Shown here: piece by piece, positions 5,256-13,179 of the stretch
How positions within the stretch are numbered: the stretch's first letter is position 1
How the letters are laid out: the number at the start of each line of letters is the position of its first letter
NCBI GenBank assembly: GCA_003157575.1
Contig: PMKA01000214.1
Span: 11,793 to 25,642, forward strand
From: Opitutia bacterium
GTDB lineage: Bacteria; Verrucomicrobiota; Verrucomicrobiia; Opitutales; Opitutaceae
Length of the DNA: 13,850 bases
Reading direction: 5' to 3'
Notes under the pieces: model-generated
Told to the model about the DNA's origin: nothing
What the model saw: only the letters and a program-made list of their open reading frames with translations
Databases searched by the model: none
Position numbers and translations under genes: made by a program

Positions 5256-8200
5256 ATGAAATCCTGGCGAACATTGATATTCCTCATGGCTGCGGCCGCG
5301 CTGGCCGCGGGGGCGTCCGGGTCGATGGGGGCGGACGAGCCCGCGACCGCGCGGGTCCGCCATGCGCCCGCGCTCGAGGGACGCGTCGAGGGGTCGGTGC
5401 AGATGATGATGGGCGAGGACGTCGCGCTCGACCGCGGCGCGGCCGTGACCGGCAACCTGCTGGTGCCGGGGACGCCGTCGGTGCGCGTCAACGGAAAGGC
5501 ATCCTACGGCGGCACGCGCGACGGCGCGGGCGCGTCCTGGCCGTCCAGATACACGGTGACGCTCGAAGGAGGCTGCGCGCTGGGCCATGTGATCCGCCGC
5601 ACCGATCCGGCGTGCCTGCCCCCGGTCGGCGCTCCACCGCAGCCTTCCGGCAAACGCAGCGTCACGGTGGTCCGCGCAGGCCAGAGCCCGGGCGATTTCC
5701 GGACAATCAGGAACCTGACGCTCGCGCGGAACACCGGGCCGTGCGCCGTGCCGGCCGGCGCCTACGGTGACTTCACCGCCAGGGGCGGAAGCAGTTTTGT
5801 CCTGGGCGTTGCGGGAGCGGTCGTTCCTTCCGTCTACAGCTTCCAGAACCTTGCGTTCGAGGACGGTGCGCGAATGGAGGTCTCGGGACCTGTCATCATC
5901 ACCGTCGCGCGCGATTTCGATGCGGGCGGCATGATGGGCGCGGCCTCTCATCCGGCCTGGCTCACGCTCGATCTGGTCACGGACGGTGTCGCTCTCGAAT
6001 GCGGCGCCGTCCTCTACGGTGACATCCGCGCCCCGCGCGGGGCTGTCACCGTGAAATGCGGCGCGACGCTTGCCGGCTCTGTTGCGTGCGACCGGCTAAT
6101 TGTCGGGCGGGGCGGCTTGTTGCGCCTGGTCGCGGCCAACCAGCCTCCAACGGTTTCCCTGACGGCGCCGGCTGGCGGCGCCGCGCTCGTGGCGTTCACC
6201 CCGCTCACCGTCCAGGCCGCCGCGGATGACGCCGACGGTTCGATCGCGAGAGTCGAGTTCTTCGATGGTGCCACAAAGCTCGGCGACGGCACTGTGGCGG
6301 CCGGCCGGCCGGGCGTGTTTTTCCTGACTTTGACCGGCGGCCTTCCTCCGGGCGTCCACACACTGACAGCTGCGGCGACGGACGACTCCGGTGCCTCCAC
6401 AGTCTCTGCGCCGGTCGTTGTCAGCGTCGCTCCGGCCGCCAACGCACCGCCCAAGGTCGCGCTGACCGCGCCCGCAGCGGGGAGCGTGCTCGCTTCGGGT
6501 GTTTCCATCGCCCTCTCGGCTTCAGCGACGGACGCCGATGGCACCGTTGCCAAAGTTGAGTTCTTCGACGGTGCGACAAAGCTCGGCGAGGCCGGCAGGG
6601 CGGAAGCGCCGACGTACACCTTGACGCTTGTCTCCGGACTCACGCCGGGCAACCACACGCTGACTGCACGGGCAACGGACAACGCGGGCGCCTTTTCGGA
6701 TTCCGCGCCGGTGCCGGTGACCGTGCTGGCAAGCCTCCCGTTTCTGGCCGACTTCGAGGCGGCGGAAGGCTACACGCCGGGATCGCTTGCGGGGCAGCTG
6801 GGGTGGCGGGTGAGCCAGGGCTCTGCGGTCGTGACCGGCGAAGCCTCCTATTCCGGCACGTATTCGGTCGCGCTTCCGCCGGGCGCGCCGCCGGCGGGCA
6901 TCGCGCAGACGTTTGCACCGCTTGCCGGCCAGGGCGTCATCTTCGCCGATTTCTTTGCGCAGCCTGTGGCGGACGCCGACCTTGGCTCGGCCGCCATGTT
7001 CGACGGTGAAGGCTGCCGGTTCGCGTTCTTGCGCAGCGGGGCGAACGGGGAACTGCACGCCTTTGACGGGGACGGCGCCAAAGGCGGACAGTGGCGGACA
7101 ACCGCATTCTTCGCGCCGCTCGCGGACGACGGCCGGACCCGGAACTGGATCCGCCTCACGGAACGTCTGGATTTCAGGCGCCATGCCTGGGATCTCTATG
7201 CCGACGGCCGGATGGTCGCTGCAGACATTGGTTTTTTTGACAGCGGCAGCACGGCGTTGACCACGTTCGGACTTCAGGGCCACGCCGCCGCGCCCACGCG
7301 TTTCGACTATTTTCTCGCCGGTCCTCAAAACCCGCTGTTTTCGGATGTCAACGACAACGGCATCGACGACGCCTGGGAGACCGCCCACGGCCTGTCTCTA
7401 TCGGGCGCCAACCGCGATCTCTCCCCGAGTGGCAACGGCGTGACCGTGGTTCGGGCCTACATTGCCGGCCTCGATCCTCAGGACTATTATTGCGGAGTGG
7501 CGCCTGTCCTTCGATGGGAAGGCGCAAACCGCCAGGTCCGGAGGCCAGGCGGCCCCGTCGTGCTTCCGATGGCCGTCGCGATCTTCGATGCTGCGAACGG
7601 GAACCCCCTCTCAAATGCGCCGATCACGTTCAGCGTCGACGCGGCAGACGCAACATTGCTTGCAGGCGTCAACGACTCCGTCGGGACGGCACAGCTAGTC
7701 GTGCGTGCCGACGCCACCGGTTTCGCCCGCGCATGCTTGAGGCTCGCTTCGGGCTGGAAAGGCCGGATAGACGTCAAGGCCGAGGTGTCCGTTGGCGGCG
7801 CGCCGGGCGGAGCGCTGACGTACGAAGTCCTGCCGACCGTCTATTCCCCCGAACTCGCCTGCGGAGGCGATCAGACGCTATGGCTGGACATGGCGGGAAC
7901 CGCCAGGTCGTGGGGCTGCAACAGCGAGGGACAGCTTGGCGACGGAACAACGACAGATCGAAGTCAGATGCGGCGCCTGGCTTCGGTCCCTGAGGTGCTG
8001 ACTTCCGCCGCGTTTGGCCAGGCGCACGGACTGGCGGTCACCACCACCGGGCGGGTGCTGGCTTGGGGTGACAACTATTTTGGCCAGTTGGGCGATGGAA
8101 CCACCACCTGTCGCCGGACTCCAGCCGCCGTAAACGGCCTGTCCGGGGTTGTGCAGGTCGCCGCGGGAGATTGCCACAGCCTCGCGTTGTGTGCGGACGG

Positions 8201-8900
8201 GACAGTCTGGACCTGGGGCGGCAATCAATCCGGGCAGTTGGGCGATGGCTCGCGCGAAAATCGCACGATGCCGGTTCGGGTCTCCGGCTTGGCGAACATC
8301 GTCCGGATCGCGGCGGGAGCGCGGCACGGTCTCGCATTGGCGGCGGATGGCACGGTGTGGGCGTGGGGCTCCAATGAATTCGGCCAGCTGGGCGCAGCCG
8401 CCGTCGTCGACCGCCCGACCCCGGCGACCGTTTCAGGAGTGGACGATGTTGTTGCTCTCGCGTCGGGACGGCAGCACGTCCTCGCGCTGCGCGCCGACGG
8501 CACGGTCTGGGCCTGGGGTGACAATCATGCGGGTCAGCTCGGCCTTGGTTCCGCACGCGGACAGAACGCGCCGCAGTGGATTCCCGCGCTTCCATTCGCA
8601 ACCGGCCTTGCAGCAGGCAACAATCATAGTGCGGCCCTTGCGGCGGACGGCACGTTCTGGACCTGGGGCGCCAACGATGTCGGCCAGCTCGGAAACGGCG
8701 GAGGCGGGTCCATTCTCTCACCTGCGATGCTGGCGCTGACCGGGGTCCGCGAATTCGCCGCGGGCTGGGACCATGTCGTTGTGTTCGGCAGCGATGGCTC
8801 GCTGCTGGCCTGGGGTCTCAACTGCCATGACCAGCTGGGCTCCGAAGACGCCGGCGGTTTCAGCGACATTCCCGTCGAGGTTGCGTCACCGGTGGACTGA
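5256..8900 (+). CDS. Large secreted protein with adhesin-like N-terminus, two Ig-like domains, jelly-roll region and seven RCC1 repeats
   Basis: A 1214-aa exported protein with signal peptide MKSWRTLIFLMAAAALAAGA. Residues about 35-290 form an extended, probably beta-helical region (LEGRVEGSVQMMMGED, VTGNLLVPGTPSVRVNG, FVLGVAGAVVPSVYSFQNLA), a layout I recall from Opitutaceae surface proteins. Two Ig-like repeats follow (about 295-395 and 395-495). Residues about 495-690 look like a ConA/jelly-roll module (FLADFEAAEGYTPGSLAGQL). DVNDNGIDDAWE near 697 is a thrombospondin-type-3-like calcium site. About 745-865 resembles an invasin-like Ig domain, and about 866-1214 is a seven-bladed RCC1 propeller. 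The frame is open back to 5175, but the ATG at 5256 begins the signal peptide. It has 15 cysteines after the signal peptide, several at positions where Asn or Gly would be expected. No PEP-CTERM or LPXTG anchor is visible. It is the first gene of a five-gene run; the role is probably surface binding, inferred. Confidence 0.9.
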   Translation: MKSWRTLIFLMAAAALAAGASGSMGADEPATARVRHAPALEGRVEGSVQMMMGEDVALDRGAAVTGNLLVPGTPSVRVNGKASYGGTRDGAGASWPSRYTVTLEGGCALGHVIRRTDPACLPPVGAPPQPSGKRSVTVVRAGQSPGDFRTIRNLTLARNTGPCAVPAGAYGDFTARGGSSFVLGVAGAVVPSVYSFQNLAFEDGARMEVSGPVIITVARDFDAGGMMGAASHPAWLTLDLVTDGVALECGAVLYGDIRAPRGAVTVKCGATLAGSVACDRLIVGRGGLLRLVAANQPPTVSLTAPAGGAALVAFTPLTVQAAADDADGSIARVEFFDGATKLGDGTVAAGRPGVFFLTLTGGLPPGVHTLTAAATDDSGASTVSAPVVVSVAPAANAPPKVALTAPAAGSVLASGVSIALSASATDADGTVAKVEFFDGATKLGEAGRAEAPTYTLTLVSGLTPGNHTLTARATDNAGAFSDSAPVPVTVLASLPFLADFEAAEGYTPGSLAGQLGWRVSQGSAVVTGEASYSGTYSVALPPGAPPAGIAQTFAPLAGQGVIFADFFAQPVADADLGSAAMFDGEGCRFAFLRSGANGELHAFDGDGAKGGQWRTTAFFAPLADDGRTRNWIRLTERLDFRRHAWDLYADGRMVAADIGFFDSGSTALTTFGLQGHAAAPTRFDYFLAGPQNPLFSDVNDNGIDDAWETAHGLSLSGANRDLSPSGNGVTVVRAYIAGLDPQDYYCGVAPVLRWEGANRQVRRPGGPVVLPMAVAIFDAANGNPLSNAPITFSVDAADATLLAGVNDSVGTAQLVVRADATGFARACLRLASGWKGRIDVKAEVSVGGAPGGALTYEVLPTVYSPELACGGDQTLWLDMAGTARSWGCNSEGQLGDGTTTDRSQMRRLASVPEVLTSAAFGQAHGLAVTTTGRVLAWGDNYFGQLGDGTTTCRRTPAAVNGLSGVVQVAAGDCHSLALCADGTVWTWGGNQSGQLGDGSRENRTMPVRVSGLANIVRIAAGARHGLALAADGTVWAWGSNEFGQLGAAAVVDRPTPATVSGVDDVVALASGRQHVLALRADGTVWAWGDNHAGQLGLGSARGQNAPQWIPALPFATGLAAGNNHSAALAADGTFWTWGANDVGQLGNGGGGSILSPAMLALTGVREFAAGWDHVVVFGSDGSLLAWGLNCHDQLGSEDAGGFSDIPVEVASPVD
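6139..6741 (+). repeat. Two tandem Ig-like domain repeats within the RCC1 protein gene
   Basis: The two domains share PPTVSLTAPA/PPKVALTAPA, DADGSIARVEFFDGATKLG/DADGTVAKVEFFDGATKLG and a closing PG(V/N)HTLTA(A/R)ATD. The best conserved stretch, at 6252-6290 and 6555-6593, lies 303 nt (101 codons) apart and is nearly identical at the DNA level, suggesting fairly recent duplication or gene conversion. Confidence 0.85.
7851..8897 (+). repeat. Seven RCC1 repeats (complete beta-propeller)
   Basis: The motif W-G-x-N-x-x-(G/D)-Q-L-G recurs with its Trp codon at 7911, 8064, 8214, 8364, 8514, 8664 and 8811, a period of 147-153 nt (49-51 codons). Between the motifs, (A/F)(A/S)G-x-x-H-x-(L/A/V)A(L/V)-x-x-(D/T)G recurs as each blade's other strands. 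Seven repeats match the seven blades of a closed RCC1 propeller. Proteins with this fold act as binding scaffolds in eukaryotes; extracellular bacterial versions have no established general function. Confidence 0.92.
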
Positions 8901-8903
8901 AAC

Positions 8904-10973
8904 ATGAAACCCCTTCGTCGCATTCTGTCCTGTCTCAGCGCGCTCGCGATGTTGGCCGGCGCGGGCGTTCACGCGTTGCGGGCGCAGGAGAGCGTTTGCG
9001 CAAGCGTGGTCATCGAGATCGACCAGGAGCTGACGCTTGAGCGCGAAGGCTTCGAGGCGCGCATGGGGGTCACAAACGGGCTGCCGTCGTCGCTCGACGA
9101 TTTCCAGGTCACCCTGAATTTCACCGACGCCGGCGGAAATGCCGTGCGGGTGTCGACCGACGCCGCGCCGGACTCCGGCGGGTTGTTCTACTACCGGGTG
9201 CAAACGGGATCGACGCTTCCGAGCTCGGTCGCGGCCGGCGCGTCTGCGAAGGTCGCCTATCTCATCGTGCCGGCTCCCGGCGCCGCCGGAGCCACGGCGG
9301 CGGGCGCACTCTATTACATCGGAGCAACGGTGAAGTACAAAGTGGCCGGGGAGACGCAGACCGCCGAGATCGCGCCGGACTTCATCACCGTGCGCCCCAT
9401 GCCGCAACTGCAACTCCAGTATTTCCTGCCGGGCGACGTCTATGGCGACGATCCGATGACGAGCGATGTGCAGGAGCCCGTCGTGCCGTTCGCCCTCGGC
9501 GTTCGCGTCACAAATCATTCGCAGCAGGCGACCGCGCATAGCCTGAAGATCCAATCGGCCCAGCCCGAGATCATCGACAACAAGCAGGGCCTGCTTGTGG
9601 ACTTCCGGATCATCGGCTGCCAGGTGAACGGCGCGGCTGCCCAAACGTCCCTGCTCGTCGATCTGGGTGATGTCGCGCCCCGGCGCGCGTCGACGGGCGA
9701 TTGGCTGATGACCTGTTCGCTATCCGGACGCTTCGTGAAGTTCACTGGGGAGATCACCCACGCCCCGGAATTCGGCGGGGCGCTGACCTCGTTAATACCG
9801 GAGGAGGCGATCAGCACGCACCGCTTGATTGGCCAGGTTGTGGTGGATCTTCCGGGACGCGACGCGATCCCGGATTTTCTGGGCTGCGATTCAATGACCG
9901 GCGACATCTCGTTTCCCAAGCTCTACGAGTCCGACAACGACCAGATCGACGCCCCCGTTGACTATTTTGCTCCTGGGGACGCCGTCGTCGCGGCGGCAGG
10001 AGCGAACGCGGCGACGCTCAGCTTCAATGCCATGAGCACCGCCCTGTATGTCCGGGCCGCCAGCCCGATCGCCGCCGACAAGACGGTCCGGGTCGTGCGC
10101 TCGGACGGCAAGGTGCTGCCTGCCGCCAACTGCTGGATATCGAAGAGCAAGGACAACAACCGCCAGTGGGTCTATTGGCTTAACCTTTTCGACACGAACA
10201 AGCAGGCCGGTCAGACCTATGCGCTTTCCTTCGCTGATCCGGTCGCGACCAACCATGCGCCGGTGCTGACCGTTGTCGGGGGACCCTCATTCCGATTCGC
10301 CGCCAGCCGGCCGTGCACAATTGGAGTGATTGCAACCGATGCAGACGGGACGATTCCCGCCCTCACTGCGGGCATGCTCCCGGATGGAGCCGGCTTCACG
10401 GACAAGAAGGACGGTCATGGCGTCTTCCAATGGACGCCGCGGCTCGATGAGATCGGAAGCTACACGCTTCAATTCCGGGCGTCCGACGGCATTGCCACCG
10501 ACAGCAGGACCGCCCGCGTCCAGATCCTGGAGTCTGTTCCCTCGACCTTCAAAGGCTGGCGGCAACATTACTGGCCCGACACCACAGATCCCGCAATCGT
10601 CGGCCCAGCCGCGGACCCAGACGGGGACGGGATCAACAACCTTTTGGAGTATGCATTGGACGCCGATCCCATCGTGGCGGACGATTCCATGCTTCCGGAG
10701 ATCGGGATCGAGACTGTGGAAAGCCTGCGCTATCTGACGCTCACGTACCGCCGGCGCACCGACGATCCCGCTCTCAACTACGAAGTCGTGGGTTCGGATG
10801 ACCTTGCCGTCCCGCTATCCGGCTGGACCGTCCAAAGCCAGACGATGACGGTTAGCCAGGACAACCTCCCGCCTGACATGGAGCGGGTGAAAGTGCGCGA
10901 CAGCGCGGCGATCGAAGGAGGCCCCGTCCAACGCTATCTGCGCTTGCGCGTCACAGAATCTGACAACGAATGA
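8904..10973 (+). CDS. Secreted protein of an unnamed surface-protein family with He_PIG-type Ig domain and Verrucomicrobial C-terminal tail
   Basis: A 689-aa protein; signal peptide MKPLRRILSCLSALAMLAGA, with cleavage likely near ALRA-QE (residue 27). Residues about 31-345 form a conserved beta-rich domain (ASVVIEIDQELTLEREGFEA, ALYYIGATVKYKVAG, MPQLQLQYFLPGDVYGDDP, VVVDLPGRDAIPDFLG) that I recall from large surface proteins of Deltaproteobacteria and Verrucomicrobiota; it has no name I can give. Residues about 449-545 are a He_PIG-type Ig domain (DGTIPALTAGMLPDGAGFTD, FQWTPRLDEIGSYTLQFRAS). DPDGDGINNLLEYALDADP (about 572-590) is a calcium-loop motif opening a tail ending RYLRLRVTESDNE, widespread in Verrucomicrobial exported proteins. 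It starts 3 nt after the previous stop and overlaps the next gene by 4 nt (ATGA), so it is translationally coupled to both. Role: probably a surface or matrix component partnering the RCC1 protein, inferred. Confidence 0.88.
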   Translation: MKPLRRILSCLSALAMLAGAGVHALRAQESVCASVVIEIDQELTLEREGFEARMGVTNGLPSSLDDFQVTLNFTDAGGNAVRVSTDAAPDSGGLFYYRVQTGSTLPSSVAAGASAKVAYLIVPAPGAAGATAAGALYYIGATVKYKVAGETQTAEIAPDFITVRPMPQLQLQYFLPGDVYGDDPMTSDVQEPVVPFALGVRVTNHSQQATAHSLKIQSAQPEIIDNKQGLLVDFRIIGCQVNGAAAQTSLLVDLGDVAPRRASTGDWLMTCSLSGRFVKFTGEITHAPEFGGALTSLIPEEAISTHRLIGQVVVDLPGRDAIPDFLGCDSMTGDISFPKLYESDNDQIDAPVDYFAPGDAVVAAAGANAATLSFNAMSTALYVRAASPIAADKTVRVVRSDGKVLPAANCWISKSKDNNRQWVYWLNLFDTNKQAGQTYALSFADPVATNHAPVLTVVGGPSFRFAASRPCTIGVIATDADGTIPALTAGMLPDGAGFTDKKDGHGVFQWTPRLDEIGSYTLQFRASDGIATDSRTARVQILESVPSTFKGWRQHYWPDTTDPAIVGPAADPDGDGINNLLEYALDADPIVADDSMLPEIGIETVESLRYLTLTYRRRTDDPALNYEVVGSDDLAVPLSGWTVQSQTMTVSQDNLPPDMERVKVRDSAAIEGGPVQRYLRLRVTESDNE

Positions 10974-12067
10974 AAACGCCGATCCGCATTTTTATCGGGT
11001 TCCTTTTGTTCGGCCTGGCGGAAGTCTTGCGCGCCGAGGTTGTTGCCGCGACACCGCCGGCGGGCTGCCTGAAGCTGACGGCCCGCGGCGCAAGCGACAG
11101 CATGCTATCGGCGCCGCTGCTCAGGCGCGCCGCCTTGCTTGCACGCGTTGCCGCGGTGAGCCAGGGAACGATTACGTTGGCAGCGGACGATGTGGCCGAC
11201 GACGCCTTCGCACCTGGTCTCGGAGGCAGCTATTATGCGCAGTTTATCACCGGGGAATTGGAGGGATTGTGCTTCCCGATACTCGGCAATTACGGAAGCG
11301 AACTTTCGCTCGCGACAGACGGCGAGGATCTGCGCAGCCACCCACTCGGAGCGATCGCAGCCGGTGAGGCGGGAGATCTGGTCCGCGTCCGGCCGTACTG
11401 GGCGGTGAGCGATGTTTTCGGGGCGGATGATGCGACGCGTAGCCTGGACCCGATCGAGGCTCCTGAATCCGGGCCGTATCTCGCATCGGACGCGGTGATG
11501 CTGCCGGACAACGGAGCTGCCGGCACCGAAAAGAGGCCGTTGGTGATTTCATACGTGACTGGCGCGGGGTGGCGCTCGACCGGGAGTCCGTCGGATGATT
11601 TCGCGGCGCAACCGTTGCCCCCCGGTGTTCCGTTCATTGTCCGGCGACAGCGCCCGGAGCCTGTGGAAATGGTGCTCGTCGGCTATGTGGCGCAGGAGGC
11701 CTTCCGATTGCGAATGCCGGCACTCGCACCGGGGGAGGACCGCGACGTCGCCGTTGCCCTTGCGCATCCCGTGGACAAGAGGCTCGCAGATTCGAGGCTT
11801 TTCTCCGCCGACGGATTGCAGCGCGCGATCGACGCTTCGCCGGACCCGCTCAACCTGCGCGACCTTGTGCTTGAATTCGACGCTGGGCGCCGCGGATTCG
11901 CGCTGCCGCCCGCCCGACGCTTTTGCGTCATCGGGACCGGATGGTTCGAAACCGATGTCGCGGCAGACGATCACGTATTGCGATTCGGCGCGGGCTGTCT
12001 GCTGCGCCTCAGGGGCGGGCGCCCTGTCCGCTATTGGATGCAGGGGGCGCCGGTTTGGAATCCCTGA
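10970..12067 (+). CDS. TIGR02597-family secreted protein
   Basis: A 365-aa protein with a short signal peptide (MKTPIRIFIGFLLFGLAEVL, cleavage probably near RA-EV). Residues about 43-150 carry the family pattern: SMLSAPLLRRAALLARVAAV, TITLAADDV, GLGGSYYAQFITGELEGLCF, PILGNYGSELSLATDGEDLR and GDLVRVRPYWAVSDVFGADD. I recall TIGR02597 as a Verrucomicrobial family of exported proteins with unknown function whose members begin with a start like this and usually close with a beta-rich region; here the second half (YVTGAGWRSTGSPSDDFAAQ; LVLEFDAGRRGFALPPARRF) is also beta-rich. Four cysteines follow the signal peptide (GCL, LCF, FCV, GCLLRL). The start overlaps the preceding stop (ATGA) and the next gene begins 3 nt after its own stop. 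No ribosome site is obvious, so it depends on coupling. Function unknown. Confidence 0.85.
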   Translation: MKTPIRIFIGFLLFGLAEVLRAEVVAATPPAGCLKLTARGASDSMLSAPLLRRAALLARVAAVSQGTITLAADDVADDAFAPGLGGSYYAQFITGELEGLCFPILGNYGSELSLATDGEDLRSHPLGAIAAGEAGDLVRVRPYWAVSDVFGADDATRSLDPIEAPESGPYLASDAVMLPDNGAAGTEKRPLVISYVTGAGWRSTGSPSDDFAAQPLPPGVPFIVRRQRPEPVEMVLVGYVAQEAFRLRMPALAPGEDRDVAVALAHPVDKRLADSRLFSADGLQRAIDASPDPLNLRDLVLEFDAGRRGFALPPARRFCVIGTGWFETDVAADDHVLRFGAGCLLRLRGGRPVRYWMQGAPVWNP

Positions 12068-12070
12068 ACC

Positions 12071-13162
12071 ATGCACCCGTCGACGTTCATTCGGTTCGCC
12101 CTTGGATTATTGCCCGCCCTCGCCTCCGCCCGGGCGATGGACGTCTCGTTGGGCGTTGTCTATCAGGACGAGGAAACCGTCTTCGAACTGCCCTGCACCA
12201 ACACAGAAAAGCAGACCTACTGGGTGGCCGCGGCCGATTCGTCATGCGACTGCCTCAAGGCCCGTTTCACGCCGGCACCGTTGGACCCCGGGAAGACAGT
12301 TCGGCTCCGTTTTGCCTATCGCTCCGCCGCCACCGGGAGGTTCTCGGTGCGCGTGCAGCTGCACGGCCCCGAGGCCGCCCCGGTTTACGCGGTGCATACG
12401 GTCACCGGATTTGTTGCCCCTAGGGACTGGCTCGTGTCCAATTCCGATTTGCCGAAGAACGCGGTGATCGTCGACATCCGGCCTTCCGTGCGCTTTGCGC
12501 AGGCGCACATCCCGCGTTCGCTGAACCTGCCGGCCTTTGCGATCAGGAGCCGGAGCGATCTTCGCACGCACCCGCTCATGCTCGTTGACGAAGGCTTTGC
12601 GCCCGGCCTCCTGCTCGAAGAGGCGGCTGGACTCCGTCGCGCCGGTTTCTCGCGGGCGCTCGTGCTTGAAGGCGGATTGGCGTCATGGATGCGGCAGGGT
12701 GGGGCGATGGAAGGCTCCGAATCGGCGCCTTTTACGGTGACGCGCCTGTCCGCTTCGGACTACGTCCGCTCAAGCCGGGGCACGGAATGGAGGGTGGTGG
12801 AAATCCGGGGACGCGTGCCAGGCGCCGCGCCGCTGGAGGCGGCGGCGGAGATTGAGCGCACCGACGACTTGGCCAACGTGCTTTCCGCGTTGAGCGAACC
12901 TGCCCCCGGACGGCAGACGCCCCGTATTCTCGTAGTTGCTCCTGACGAGGCGGCCTGCGCACGGATCGAGGCCCTGTTTGGCGCCAGGAATCCCAGTCCC
13001 GTCTTTTACCTGACAGGCGGCCGGCCGGCTCTGGATGCGTATCGCGGCGAGCAGGCAGCTCTCGTTGGTCACACGCACCAGTTTGTCCAGAACAGGCCAA
13101 ACCGCGGTCGTCCGGCCAACACTGGCGGCTGCGGGACCTGCTCGAGATCCGAAGTCCATTGA
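12071..13162 (+). CDS. DUF1573-like domain fused to two catalytically dead rhodanese folds, with C-terminal CGTC motif
   Basis: A 363-aa exported protein (signal peptide in residues 1-22, MHPSTFIRFALGLLPALASA). Residues about 24-115 match the DUF1573 Ig-like (ASH/MSP-like) fold: DEETVFELPCTNTEKQTYWV, then SSCDC (Cys59, Cys61) where the family has SCGC, then PLDPGKTVRLRFAYRSAATG. Residues about 129-210 are a rhodanese domain (AVIVDIRPSVRFAQAHIPRS; ALVLEGGLASWMRQGG), but the loop that should hold the catalytic Cys reads LVDEGFAPG. Residues about 222-330 look like a second, more degenerate rhodanese fold (VVEIRGRVPGA; ILVVAPDEAAC; PVFYLTGGRPALDAY), again without the catalytic Cys at the right place. 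The tail ends GGCGTC (Cys354, Cys357). It is the fourth of five packed genes, the only one with enzyme-like folds. Sulfur transfer is therefore unlikely; a binding or thiol-handling role is inferred. Confidence 0.8.
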   Translation: MHPSTFIRFALGLLPALASARAMDVSLGVVYQDEETVFELPCTNTEKQTYWVAAADSSCDCLKARFTPAPLDPGKTVRLRFAYRSAATGRFSVRVQLHGPEAAPVYAVHTVTGFVAPRDWLVSNSDLPKNAVIVDIRPSVRFAQAHIPRSLNLPAFAIRSRSDLRTHPLMLVDEGFAPGLLLEEAAGLRRAGFSRALVLEGGLASWMRQGGAMEGSESAPFTVTRLSASDYVRSSRGTEWRVVEIRGRVPGAAPLEAAAEIERTDDLANVLSALSEPAPGRQTPRILVVAPDEAACARIEALFGARNPSPVFYLTGGRPALDAYRGEQAALVGHTHQFVQNRPNRGRPANTGGCGTCSRSEVH

Positions 13163-13179
13163 CCGGAAAATTTTTTATC

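Noticed and set aside
6522..7388. 288-aa minus-strand open frame
   Set aside because: Arg-rich shadow frame opposite the RCC1 protein gene, with no domain.
13159..13179. TTG start for the LamG-like protein
   Set aside because: It adds seven residues ahead of the signal peptide and overlaps the preceding stop; the ATG at 13180 is simpler.
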